Assembly (NCBI GenBank): GCA_046350595.1
Contig: JAXMAC010000006.1
Location: 1 to 63,970, forward strand
Origin: JAHFOW01 sp046350595
GTDB lineage: Bacteria > Planctomycetota > Brocadiia > Brocadiales > Brocadiaceae
DNA length: 63,970 nucleotides
Direction of reading: 5' to 3'
Made by a program: the position numbers and the translations under genes. Below the pieces are notes generated by a model. The model was given only the letters and a program-made list of their open reading frames with translations, was not told the DNA's origin and did not search any database. Below, piece after piece: positions 9,725 through 19,099 of this stretch. Numbering within the stretch: position 1 is the first letter of the stretch; each line of letters begins with the position of its first letter.

Positions 9725-11059
9725 TTAAAATAAGCGCTTAGAAAGACGGAATTTGCCTGATTGTTCTTTTTCAATTTTATTCACAAAATTCAAGTTAATA
9801 GTAGTATCGCTACCAAATACTTTTTTTGTTCTGTCTTGCAGAATAATACTTACTTCTTCTGTAAACCCATAATTTTTCACAATATTTACATTGAGCTTCG
9901 ACATGCTTTCTTGAATAAACTGTATTTTATCTATCCCATTTAAATCTCTGTATATTATAGTTAAAGCAGTAGGCGAAATCAAACTTCCGTCACTGCTATA
10001 GAGTAAATCGCCAGAACGGGTACCTGCAAGATAGAGCCTGCTGCTTGCTATACCACACTTACATTCAGACTCGTCTATTTTACCAATGTCACCTATAGAA
10101 TACCTGAACAATGCCATGCCTTTATTCTTCAAACTGGTTACAACGATATCGCCATACTCTGCACCGAGCCAGGGATAAGAACCCTTATTGATAATCTCAA
10201 CATAAACTGCTTGCCAATTTATGTGAAAGCCGTCATGAAAATGGCATTCATGTCCAATGTTTCCTATCTCCCTGCATCCATAGCGATCATAAACCTTACA
10301 TCTAAATATTCTCTCGATCGTTTCTTTCATTTCATGAGACATATACTCTGAAGTTGATTCTATAAAATCAAATTTAATAGAAAGTCTATGAGCTTCTACA
10401 TATCTTGAAAATTCAAAAAGAGCAGATGCATAACCAATAAGAAAACGTGGTTTTTTCTTTATACATTTATGGACAAATGCATTTAATTCCACTTCATTGA
10501 GAAAAAACGCATTAACCTGAAAAGAATGCATGACCCAGTCCTGCAACTTTTGTCTAAAAGAATATTGCTTCTTTGCGTCATAATTACCACCATATGCAAA
10601 TCCATGACAATCACCTAATTTGTAACCTGCCCATGTTAAATTATTGTAAATTACCGCCCACCGGAAGTCTTTGTAAGCGTTATCATATGCAAATTTTAAT
10701 GGTTGACCGGTAGAACCTCCCGTATAGTCATAACATAATTCTTTTGTATCTTTATACTCAGTAGATAGCAAATCATCAAGATTCTGTCGAATAAGATGTT
10801 TTGTTAATATTGGCAGCTTATTTAATATTTCAATACCTGAAAATCGTTTAAGGTCTAAATTCAATTCTAACAATGTTCGTTTATAAAACGGCACATTTTT
10901 CGATGCATAGTCTAAAATTGAATATAACTGTTCTTGCTGATATTTGTTAATGGTAGCTCTATTCACACAAGAACTTTTCATTAAGTTTCTATATTCGTGC
11001 AGTAGCTTACGCCGAAATACCTTGTCGTAGATATATAATAATTTCTTTGTTAAACACAT
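9725..11059 (-). CDS. PaaK/CapK-like adenylate-forming enzyme, copy 1
   Basis: 444 residues, related to phenylacetate-CoA ligase and CapK proteins. The P-loop-like motif YTGGSTGQP is at 112-120, and YGCREIGNIGHEC near 258 matches the AMP-binding YGxxE-type block with Cys/His zinc-like spacing. GDLLYSSDGSLISP near 350 leads into the C-terminal domain. It should activate a carboxylic acid as an acyl-adenylate. In polysaccharide loci such proteins are thought to act in acyl or amino-acyl decoration. A near relative follows 10 nt upstream (11070-12404). Confidence 0.82.
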   Translation of the reverse strand: MCLTKKLLYIYDKVFRRKLLHEYRNLMKSSCVNRATINKYQQEQLYSILDYASKNVPFYKRTLLELNLDLKRFSGIEILNKLPILTKHLIRQNLDDLLSTEYKDTKELCYDYTGGSTGQPLKFAYDNAYKDFRWAVIYNNLTWAGYKLGDCHGFAYGGNYDAKKQYSFRQKLQDWVMHSFQVNAFFLNEVELNAFVHKCIKKKPRFLIGYASALFEFSRYVEAHRLSIKFDFIESTSEYMSHEMKETIERIFRCKVYDRYGCREIGNIGHECHFHDGFHINWQAVYVEIINKGSYPWLGAEYGDIVVTSLKNKGMALFRYSIGDIGKIDESECKCGIASSRLYLAGTRSGDLLYSSDGSLISPTALTIIYRDLNGIDKIQFIQESMSKLNVNIVKNYGFTEEVSIILQDRTKKVFGSDTTINLNFVNKIEKEQSGKFRLSKRLF

Positions 11060-11069
11060 AAGGACTTTA

Positions 11070-12404
11070 TTAAAACAAGCGCTTTGTAAGTCTATATTTA
11101 CCGGATAACTCTCTTGCTATTTCATCTACAAAGTTAAATTGAATTTCCACTTCGTTTCCAAAAATTTTCTTTAATCTGTCATTCAGTACCATCCTGATAT
11201 TATTATCGTCACTATGGTCTGTAATTATATTCAATTCAAGCTGATTAATTTTTTTTTGGATATACTGAATTTTCTTTATTGAATACAAATCTCTTGTAGT
11301 TAACGACAGAGGTGATGCGGATACCATAGTGCCGTCACTCGTATATAATATATCTACTGATCGGGTGCCGCCTAAGTATAATCTTGGAGATTCCATACCA
11401 CATCTGCAAACAGAATAATCAATTTTGCCAAGATCTCCTATAAAATATCTTATTAATGGCATACTTTTATTCTTTAGACACGTTACAACAATATCACCGT
11501 ATTCAGGATCTAACCAGGGATACTTGCCCTTATTGATAATTTCGATATAAACATTTTGCCAATTAATATGGAGTCCATCGCGGAATTTACACTCGTGCGC
11601 TATATTTCCGACTTCTCTGCATCCATATCGGTCATAGACTTTACAATGAAAGACCTCTTCAATTTTATGTTTCATTTCAGAAGAAAGATATTCTGCAGTT
11701 GACTCAATAAAATCAAAGCAAATCGGAAGGCCATTCCTTTCTGTGTATCGTGCAAACTCAAAAAGCGCCGATGCATACCCAATAATAAACCTTGGTTTTC
11801 TTTTTAAACATTTATTTGCAAATCCCTTTAAATCGCTATTGTTAAGAAAGAATGCGTTTACCTGAAAAGAATTCATTAACCAATGCTGGGCTCTCTGCCT
11901 GAAGGAAACCTGTTCCTTTGCATCTAAATTACTGCCATAAACAAAACCATGACAATCTCCAAGCTTGTAACCGACCCAGGTTAAATTGTAATATACCATC
12001 GCCCAACGATTGTCCATGTAATTTTTATCAACTGCAATTTTTGATGGTTGTCCCGTTGACCCACCCGTGTAATAAAAGTGTATATTTTTGGAATTTCTAT
12101 ATTCATCGGACAAAAAGTCATCGAATTTTGAATTTAAAAGATCTTTGGTCAAAATAGGTAATTTGTTAATTATTTCCACGGGAGACGTCATATTGTTATC
12201 TATTTGACACTCTTTCCAAATTCCCCTGTAAAAAAATACGTTCCTCGCAACGTAGTCAATAATAGCTTTTAACCTATTTTGCTGATAATCATGGATGAAC
12301 GTTAACTTATACAAAGGAGCTTTGGTTAAATTTTCATACTCATTTAACAAGTTTCTTGTATTCAACCAATCATATACATATAAAAGTATTCTTGTTGGCA
12401 ACAT
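11070..12404 (-). CDS. PaaK/CapK-like adenylate-forming enzyme, copy 2
   Basis: 444 residues, the same length as its neighbour at 9725-11059 and similar throughout. It keeps YTGGSTGQPSK, YGCREVGNIAHEC and GGTRSVDILYTSDGT. The shared length and order, with a 10-nt gap, indicate tandem duplication. Both copies retain the nucleotide-binding residues, so neither looks like a dead copy. The substrate is unknown; the context suggests modification of the exported polymer. Confidence 0.82.
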   Translation of the reverse strand: MLPTRILLYVYDWLNTRNLLNEYENLTKAPLYKLTFIHDYQQNRLKAIIDYVARNVFFYRGIWKECQIDNNMTSPVEIINKLPILTKDLLNSKFDDFLSDEYRNSKNIHFYYTGGSTGQPSKIAVDKNYMDNRWAMVYYNLTWVGYKLGDCHGFVYGSNLDAKEQVSFRQRAQHWLMNSFQVNAFFLNNSDLKGFANKCLKRKPRFIIGYASALFEFARYTERNGLPICFDFIESTAEYLSSEMKHKIEEVFHCKVYDRYGCREVGNIAHECKFRDGLHINWQNVYIEIINKGKYPWLDPEYGDIVVTCLKNKSMPLIRYFIGDLGKIDYSVCRCGMESPRLYLGGTRSVDILYTSDGTMVSASPLSLTTRDLYSIKKIQYIQKKINQLELNIITDHSDDNNIRMVLNDRLKKIFGNEVEIQFNFVDEIARELSGKYRLTKRLF

Positions 12405-12459
12405 GGATCAAATTATACACTAAATAAATATCATATAATATAAATTATTATTTTATGTT

Positions 12460-13329
12460 TTATTTCCAATGGCTTAAATTTTTTCCTATCAGTTTTTCCA
12501 AATTTTTGTTACTTTCAGCAAAAATTTTTCTGAGGTGAAGGCGTATTTCCATATCCACAGGAGGAGGGGTAAACGTTTTTTTGTTGTAACGATAGAGAAA
12601 ACCTTTTATATCCTGCCTGAGTTTAAAAGGTATCAATGCCTTAGTCATCGTTTTACTCCATGGAGGAGGTGCGGTTAAGAATTTATAGAGCCATGTAAAC
12701 CGCATCTTTGACGCCGTATGATATTCTTTTTCTAAAAAAGATGCATTTATTTCTTTATCTACGCCAAGAAACCGGTATACCTGTTTCATGGTAGTTTCTC
12801 TATTATTCTTAAGATCTTCTGATAATAAAAACAGAAACCGGGAATCATCAAACCTATCCATATACATTTTAATCTGTTCATAATAAAATCCCCTCTGAAC
12901 ATAGCTGTAGGTATCTTTCTCGAACAAGCCCTTTTTAATACGTTCCGGCTCTTTTTCTATGGCCTCCTTAAAGGACAGGTTTTCTCTCCCGCGTCTTACT
13001 TCCATCAAATAATTAGAGTATGCCCGGTCAATTGGGTTCCGTAACATAATAATAAAATTCAAATTATTTAAGTGCTTTCTAATTCGTTCACAACAAAATG
13101 GATGATAAAGATAATGTGGCGATATCTCACCAACAGCCTTTTGACCTTTCCAGCCTCCAAAGTAATGGTCGCTGTAATACGATAGTCCTTTTTCATACAA
13201 GTAATCATGATAAAAAAAGGCTGTTTCTTTATTTGGTGGTAAGTAAATGTCAGAATGAGAACGAAGATATTCAAAAAGAGATGTGGTACCTGCTTTTTGA
13301 GCCCCTAACCCGAGAAAATTTGGCAACAT
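12460..13329 (-). CDS. PAPS-dependent sulfotransferase
   Basis: About 289 residues from ATG 13329 (MLPNFLGLGAQKAGTTSL), with AAAGG 12 nt upstream; a TTG at 13350 is the alternative start. QKAGTTSL is the 5'-phosphosulfate loop for PAPS, and MLRNPIDRAYSNYLM is the 3'-phosphate-binding block. KETAFFYHD and VGEISPHYLYH are typical of the heparan-sulfate-type Sulfotransfer family. It should move sulfate from PAPS to a sugar hydroxyl or amine, here most likely on the cluster's polysaccharide. Confidence 0.87.
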   Translation of the reverse strand: MLPNFLGLGAQKAGTTSLFEYLRSHSDIYLPPNKETAFFYHDYLYEKGLSYYSDHYFGGWKGQKAVGEISPHYLYHPFCCERIRKHLNNLNFIIMLRNPIDRAYSNYLMEVRRGRENLSFKEAIEKEPERIKKGLFEKDTYSYVQRGFYYEQIKMYMDRFDDSRFLFLLSEDLKNNRETTMKQVYRFLGVDKEINASFLEKEYHTASKMRFTWLYKFLTAPPPWSKTMTKALIPFKLRQDIKGFLYRYNKKTFTPPPVDMEIRLHLRKIFAESNKNLEKLIGKNLSHWK

Positions 13330-13391
13330 TTGATATCGTAAACCTTTCAAATGAAATTAAAATAACATGCGAGAGAAACTATACTTATTTC

Positions 13392-14972
13392 TTATTTACT
13401 TATCTCTACCCCGTACCACCTTGATAACTTTTCTGAAATTATGGAACGCTGTGAAAACTTCCGTTCCATTGCGCTAATTATCGACAGGTCATCAGCATTG
13501 ATACTTCTTGTTATAAAAGGCGCACAAATGCAGATACAAACGAGTCCTGTCAGAAATACAATATGTCCAAATACACTCGTAAAAAGGCACAAGTTAAAAA
13601 TATAATACGCCAGAAAGGATAACGCAAATATAAACGCAAAGGGTTTTAAATAGTTCATAGACAAAGGATGAATTCTGGAAAACCTGTAAAGAGAGAGAGA
13701 TAAAATCAGATTTGAAACAATAAGGGAAATACAATTAGCAGCCGCAGCACCCTGAATGTTCCAACGGGGAATCAAGAAAATTCCAAGCACGATATTTAGT
13801 GCTGTCATAGCTAATGCGGACGAAAGAAAAACCTTTGACTTGCCAAGGGATAATAAGGTCAAACCATTTGGCCCAAATGAGACGTGAATGAAATAACCAA
13901 TCGATAAAATTCTTAAGACTTTCGCAGCAGGAAGGTACGCTTCACCGAAAAGTTTTGTTACTAAAAAATCGGCGTCTAACAAAAAAACCATAAAAAACGG
14001 TACTGCAATCAATGCGATCCATTTCGTACAATTTGTATAAAGTTTCCCAGCCGCATTCAGATCCTGTTCACTTGATGCTGCCAAAAGAGAAGTTGCCGTA
14101 GGTAAATAAATAAATGCCATTGAAGTTAATGGCATATCCAAAAAATGAGCAAGTGACATAGACACATTATATTGTGCGACTGCATCATAAGGAAGATAGT
14201 AACCGAGAATCATTATACCAGCCATCATTTTAAGGATAGATACAATTGTGTTTCCAAAAAGAGGCAAGGAAAATTTGATAAGCCCCCCCGTTACATCCCA
14301 CTCAGGTTTAATACGAGGGATAATCTTTGGAATCGTTATACTGGAATATATTAAAAAACACGTTGATACAAAGTAGATTACTAAGGTATGCGCCCATAAA
14401 ACCCCTTTTAAACCGGCACCCGTATAAATGACGAAAAAAAGTCCCATTATTCTGAACACGCGAATACTTACTTCATCTACGACCACCTTAGGCCAGCTAT
14501 ATGACAGACCTCGAAAGGTATTAACCAACAACATCGATATCGCCATAGGTGGAAGAACAAATGTAAAAAATTGCAAAACACGCTGCATATCGGGTTTTTT
14601 AAATGTTTGTGCAATATACCCGGATAGAAAATAATTCCCTGTTGAACATAGTATGCTCATTAAACATACAATAAAAAAGGCAGACAGTACAATTCCCCAT
14701 GTCTTCCCGTAATCTTTCGTTGTAAAATATTTTGCCACCATACGCGGCATGCCGTTATCAAATCCGATAAACGATATTAAGGTGATACTGCTAATTATCG
14801 TAAATGATAAAGTGTATACTCCTAACTCTTTCGGAGTAATTGCACGTGTAATAATTATACCTGAGATAAATTGAAGAAAGAGTCCTGTAACAGAACCAAT
14901 AAAAACGATTCCTGTTGTTTTTAGTACCTTCTTTAACGATTTATCAACGATTGACTTGTCAATATTTACCAT
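13392..14972 (-). CDS. wzx: Wzx-type oligosaccharide flippase
   Basis: 526 residues with 12-14 hydrophobic segments and the MOP-family N-terminus (GSVTGLFLQFISGIIITRAITPKELGVYTLSF). A GGGGAG ribosome-binding site precedes the ATG. It should turn undecaprenyl-linked repeat units from the cytoplasmic to the periplasmic face of the inner membrane, working with the Wzy-like polymerase at 20029 and the Wza/Wzc-like proteins. The symbol reflects family and role, not a sequence match to a named orthologue. Confidence 0.87.
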   Translation of the reverse strand: MVNIDKSIVDKSLKKVLKTTGIVFIGSVTGLFLQFISGIIITRAITPKELGVYTLSFTIISSITLISFIGFDNGMPRMVAKYFTTKDYGKTWGIVLSAFFIVCLMSILCSTGNYFLSGYIAQTFKKPDMQRVLQFFTFVLPPMAISMLLVNTFRGLSYSWPKVVVDEVSIRVFRIMGLFFVIYTGAGLKGVLWAHTLVIYFVSTCFLIYSSITIPKIIPRIKPEWDVTGGLIKFSLPLFGNTIVSILKMMAGIMILGYYLPYDAVAQYNVSMSLAHFLDMPLTSMAFIYLPTATSLLAASSEQDLNAAGKLYTNCTKWIALIAVPFFMVFLLDADFLVTKLFGEAYLPAAKVLRILSIGYFIHVSFGPNGLTLLSLGKSKVFLSSALAMTALNIVLGIFLIPRWNIQGAAAANCISLIVSNLILSLSLYRFSRIHPLSMNYLKPFAFIFALSFLAYYIFNLCLFTSVFGHIVFLTGLVCICICAPFITRSINADDLSIISAMERKFSQRSIISEKLSRWYGVEISK

Positions 14973-15073
14973 AACTCCCCATAAATCCGTTAGAACTACT
15001 GACGCTTTATTGTGAAAACTGATTCGTTCTTTATCTTAAAATTCAGCGTAAATAATTTTCATAAAAATAAAAT

Positions 15074-16165
15074 TTAAGCAAGATATTCCTTTGCCAATAT
15101 ATCACAATGCTTTTCTATGGTATACTTTTCTTGAAAGAGTTTAAATCCCCCTTCTCCGAATTTTTCCCGCAATGCTCTATTTTTCGTGAGCATGAGGAGG
15201 GCTTCTGCCATTATGTCTGAACGTTCTGGAGTAACGAGGATACCAGTCTCATTATTCCGGACAGCCTCAGAATTACCTCCAACATCTGTTGCTATAATTG
15301 GTTTTCTGTGTGCCATAGCCTCAATGAGTGTCATAGGCAATCCTTCCGTTCGCGATGAATTGACATATACATCACAAATTTCTAATAGTTCATGCGCATT
15401 ATTTACAAATCCAAGCAACCAAACATGCTCTTTCATCTCACCTGTAGATATTTGTTGTTCGAGTGCTTTTCTTTCAGAACCATCCCCACCTATCAAGAGG
15501 ATTGTATCCGGTTCTTTTTCAACTACCTGCCGAAAGGCTTCAATTAATATATCATACCCTTTATAAATCTCAAGCTTGCCCAGAGATAAAACTATCGTAT
15601 CATGTTTATGCAAACCCATTCGTTTTAAAATATCTTCTGGTCGCTTGATTTTTAAAGATAATGTTCCAAGAGCATTATTGAGAAGTTTTAATTTTTTTTT
15701 CGGAACAAAATTTCTAAGATTGTTTACAACTTGTTCACTACACCCAAATACTAAGTCACCCCTACGTACACAAAAGCGTTGCAATGAATTAAATTTTGCA
15801 TCAGCATGAACGGTACGAATAACTTTTAAACCCGCAAACTTCCCTATCCATGCACCAATATAACCCATTAAATGTACATGGATGATTTCGAATCGATTAC
15901 GACGAAGATAACGTATAATGTTGAAAAGGATAATAAACGTTCGCAGTTTTTTATGGGGGGCATTCCATACATGAATAGGTATTTTCAAACTCGAGAATTT
16001 GTCAAGGAGGGGACCCGGTTCAAAAAAAACATGCACCTCAAAATAAAATCGGGGGTCGTTCTTAAGAAAAGATAATTCTTCAAACACCAGTTGTTCAGCG
16101 CCACCAATTTGCAGTGATGGGATTATTACTGCAATTTTTTTTGCAATATTTTGAACTTCCGTCAT
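15074..16165 (-). CDS. GT4-family glycosyltransferase (paralogue of 8541-9635)
   Basis: 363 residues. LQIGGAEQLVFEE near the N-terminus and SSRTEGLPMTLIEAMAHRKP near residue 280 are the GT4 signature blocks. The start overlaps the stop of the gene at 16162 in an ATGA, so the two are translationally coupled. Clear full-length similarity to the gene at 8541-9635 indicates duplication within the cluster. Confidence 0.87.
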   Translation of the reverse strand: MTEVQNIAKKIAVIIPSLQIGGAEQLVFEELSFLKNDPRFYFEVHVFFEPGPLLDKFSSLKIPIHVWNAPHKKLRTFIILFNIIRYLRRNRFEIIHVHLMGYIGAWIGKFAGLKVIRTVHADAKFNSLQRFCVRRGDLVFGCSEQVVNNLRNFVPKKKLKLLNNALGTLSLKIKRPEDILKRMGLHKHDTIVLSLGKLEIYKGYDILIEAFRQVVEKEPDTILLIGGDGSERKALEQQISTGEMKEHVWLLGFVNNAHELLEICDVYVNSSRTEGLPMTLIEAMAHRKPIIATDVGGNSEAVRNNETGILVTPERSDIMAEALLMLTKNRALREKFGEGGFKLFQEKYTIEKHCDILAKEYLA

Positions 16166-17265
16166 AGACGATCTAATGCCCCGGCATACAACTTTTCATA
16201 TTGTTCCACAATATTGGTAAACTCCAATTCTCTGCCACGTTCATAGCATGCTATTTCCATTTTCTGCAGTATTACTCTATCATGGAGCAAACAAATTATT
16301 GCCTCGGCAAAACTTTTCATATCATCCCGAGGAACTATTCTTCCATGAATACCGTCTTGTACAGTCTCTGGTATTGCGCCCACAGAAGTGGCGACAAGAG
16401 GTAATCCAAAAGCCAAACTCATATGGACAACTCCACTCTGCGATGCTTCATGATAGGGGAGAAGCAGGAGGGACGACCTTCTGAAAAAGGTGTAAATAAT
16501 ATTGTCTGGAATAAAACTATCATGGATTTCAAAGATACCTGATTGGATTAAATCTTCCCTGTATTTGACTAACTCGCTTCCACGTCCTGCAACAATAATC
16601 TTAATTTCTGGAATACTTTTTTTTAAGACATCTGCTATTTTAATAAGATTATCCAGTCCCCGGTATTTTTCCATTCTTCCGAAAAAAAGACAGGTATAAG
16701 GTTCTCTTTCAATAGTATGATTATCCCAATGAGTAAATAGAGATAGCGTTCCATGCGGTATTACTTCGCCTTTTTTAGCCAACCGACAGTCAAGTTTTGA
16801 TAATTCATTTTTTAATGTTTCACCATGTACGTGAATCGTATCTGCGCGATATCGCAGGTATCTTTTTATCAACTTACCCCTTAAGGAAATCCGAGAGTCA
16901 GCGCCTATGTGGGGAATAACATCGTGAATAGTAACAATTAATGGTATTTGGGGAAATCTCAGGCAAATCAGGAGTGTTTCAATTTCTGCATTTTCATGTA
17001 TGTGAAAAACATCGGGGGAAAACTTTCCAATAATTTTAAAAAATCTCATTCTGAAAAGATCGAACAAACGATTCGGTCGTTTTCTTCCTTTATAAAATAT
17101 GGTATGTATCCTTTGATCGAGTAGTTTGTTAATCTCGCTTCCAACAGTTGAATTTATTAAAGGATATGGCATCATAACCATAACCTCGTGTCCTTGGGAA
17201 ACCAGGGCATTTGCCTTTTGTATTATATACTCACAAAATGAAACAGCAAAAATAAATATCCGCAT
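16162..17265 (-). CDS. GT4-family glycosyltransferase
   Basis: 367 residues. The pattern is GT-B: an N-terminal half with HVHGETLKNELSKLD and a C-terminal half with CLFFGRMEKYRGLDNL, then LPYHEASQSGVVHMSLAFGLP, in which the usual EGxP block is replaced by EASQSGV. This form is common in the subgroup that includes GDP-mannose-type enzymes, but donor assignment is not possible. Coupled by ATGA overlap to the downstream glycosyltransferase. Confidence 0.83.
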   Translation of the reverse strand: MRIFIFAVSFCEYIIQKANALVSQGHEVMVMMPYPLINSTVGSEINKLLDQRIHTIFYKGRKRPNRLFDLFRMRFFKIIGKFSPDVFHIHENAEIETLLICLRFPQIPLIVTIHDVIPHIGADSRISLRGKLIKRYLRYRADTIHVHGETLKNELSKLDCRLAKKGEVIPHGTLSLFTHWDNHTIEREPYTCLFFGRMEKYRGLDNLIKIADVLKKSIPEIKIIVAGRGSELVKYREDLIQSGIFEIHDSFIPDNIIYTFFRRSSLLLLPYHEASQSGVVHMSLAFGLPLVATSVGAIPETVQDGIHGRIVPRDDMKSFAEAIICLLHDRVILQKMEIACYERGRELEFTNIVEQYEKLYAGALDRL

Positions 17266-17383
17266 AAAATCTTATCCCGGGTGCTTTGAAATCTTATAAA
17301 AATTCCCTGTTTTTTATTCTGCTTATTTATGCGAATTGTTCTTATCTTGATTCACGAAACTATAACCAACTACAAACGACTCA

Positions 17384-18271
17384 TTATTCATATTCCACTA
17401 ATTGCCTTAAATAATCCCCATAATTGGTGTTTATTCCACTTGACAGCCTCAGTAATTGATCCTTACCAATAAATCCCTTTCTATAAGCCACTTCTTCAAT
17501 ACAACCAATTTTTAAACCTTGCCGTTCCTCTATTGTTTTTATAAACGTCGAGGCATCGATTAACGAATCGTATGTTCCTGTATCGAGCCATGCAAATCCA
17601 CGTCCCAATAATTTTACCTGTAACTTCCCCCTTTTTAAATACGTATTATTTACGTCAGTGATCTCCAGTTCCCCTCTCTCTGAAGGTTTTAGAGCCTTTG
17701 CAATTTTAATGACATCATTATCATAAAAATAAAGACCCGTGATAGCCCAATTGGACTTCGGCCTTTTCGGTTTTTCTTCTAGTGAAACCGCATTGTAGTT
17801 TTTATCAAACTCAACAACACCATACCTTTGTGGATCTTTAACATAGTAGGCAAAGACTATTGCCCCTTCTTCCATCTGTGTAGCTTCAATTAAAAGCTCC
17901 GTTAAATTGTGTCCGTACAGTATATTATCTCCAAGGATCAGGCAAACATTATTTTCCCCAATAAACTGCTCACCGACGATAAAACTCTCTGCAATTCCAG
18001 CTGGTCTTTGTTGAACAGTATAAGAAATATTGATTCCCAGTTCTTTACCATCACCCAGTAAGTCTTCAAATCGAGGAATATCTTTAAGAGTGGAGATTAC
18101 AAGGATATCCTTAATTCCAGCAAGCATCAACACAGAAAGAGGATAATAAACCATCGGTTTATCATAGACAGGGAGCATTTGTTTTGAAACACCTTTTGTA
18201 ATGGGATACAATCTTGTAGCCCTTCCGCCAGCAAGAATTATTCCTTTTGTTACTTTCTTACAATCTTCCAT
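17384..18271 (-). CDS. rmlA: Glucose-1-phosphate thymidylyltransferase
   Basis: 295 residues, the usual RmlA length. GIILAGGRATRLYPITKGVSKQMLPVYDKPM near the N-terminus is the nucleotidyltransferase signature (G-G-x-x-T/G-R-L with the catalytic K). ILGDNILYG, VEFDKNYNAVSLEEKPKRPKS and GFAWLDTGT follow in the expected order. It makes dTDP-glucose from glucose-1-phosphate and dTTP, the first step to dTDP-L-rhamnose. rmlC and rmlD are in the same locus; rmlB is not in the window. Confidence 0.94.
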   Translation of the reverse strand: MEDCKKVTKGIILAGGRATRLYPITKGVSKQMLPVYDKPMVYYPLSVLMLAGIKDILVISTLKDIPRFEDLLGDGKELGINISYTVQQRPAGIAESFIVGEQFIGENNVCLILGDNILYGHNLTELLIEATQMEEGAIVFAYYVKDPQRYGVVEFDKNYNAVSLEEKPKRPKSNWAITGLYFYDNDVIKIAKALKPSERGELEITDVNNTYLKRGKLQVKLLGRGFAWLDTGTYDSLIDASTFIKTIEERQGLKIGCIEEVAYRKGFIGKDQLLRLSSGINTNYGDYLRQLVEYE

Positions 18272-18352
18272 TATTCTGTCTGTTTCTCAATGAATTAAAA
18301 AGTTTGTTGTATAATAAAATCAACTCTTTTTTTACAATGGTTCGGACAATTT

Positions 18353-19096
18353 TTACTTATACGCTTTTACTAAAAGAAAAAGACCTTCGTTTTCTCTCCT
18401 GGCAAATCGTTCATATACGAAAAGCCATCCTGTGTAAATGAGTCCGGATAATTTATTAAATTGAAAGTGGTTATGAATGCCTTTTGTAAATAATTTTTCC
18501 GCAAACTTACTCTTTAATTTTGGCTCAACGGTAATATTCTTAAATCTTTTTTCTAAAAGTAATTCATTCATTTCTTTTATTGTAAAATATTTTACTACAT
18601 GATGTTCACATCGGTGTTTTTCAAGTAAAACTGATTCTCTGATTACAGCAAGGCTGTCAACAGAAAACAAGAGCCATCCCCCTGGCTTAAGTATCCTATA
18701 TAATTCATTTAATACCTCATCATAATTTCTTATATGTTCAAGAACGCAATAACTAACAACCCCATCAATTGAATCGGCGGGAAAATGCATTCCTTCAATC
18801 GTATTGGCAAAAAATTCTATCTTGCCATTTCCATGAGCAAAGGTTAATTTGTCTTTGGCTAATCTAATAGAATTTTCATTTGGATCTATACCAATAATCT
18901 TATAAAATTTGTTAGCATTCAGTATTGTTTGTGTACCATTTCCACAACCCAGATCAATAATTGTCGCTTTATTATCATTAACCACACAATCAAAAATAAC
19001 TTTTAGTTCGTAAATTTTAAAAGGATTTTCTAATAAATAGAAACGTGGAAAAAAACCAACTTTCCACAGGATAGTTTTCATTAATCTCTTTAACAT
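18353..19096 (-). CDS. Class I SAM-dependent methyltransferase
   Basis: 247 residues. TIIDLGCGNGTQT is motif I for SAM binding, GIDPNENSIRLAK is the acidic strand-2 loop, and VSYCVLEHIRNYDEVLNELYRILKPGG is the Methyltransf_11 block. It is 3 nt downstream of a GT2 gene in the same direction. Sugar or glycan methylation is inferred from the neighbourhood; the substrate is unknown. Confidence 0.82.
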   Translation of the reverse strand: MLKRLMKTILWKVGFFPRFYLLENPFKIYELKVIFDCVVNDNKATIIDLGCGNGTQTILNANKFYKIIGIDPNENSIRLAKDKLTFAHGNGKIEFFANTIEGMHFPADSIDGVVSYCVLEHIRNYDEVLNELYRILKPGGWLLFSVDSLAVIRESVLLEKHRCEHHVVKYFTIKEMNELLLEKRFKNITVEPKLKSKFAEKLFTKGIHNHFQFNKLSGLIYTGWLFVYERFARRENEGLFLLVKAYK

Positions 19097-19099
19097 GAA

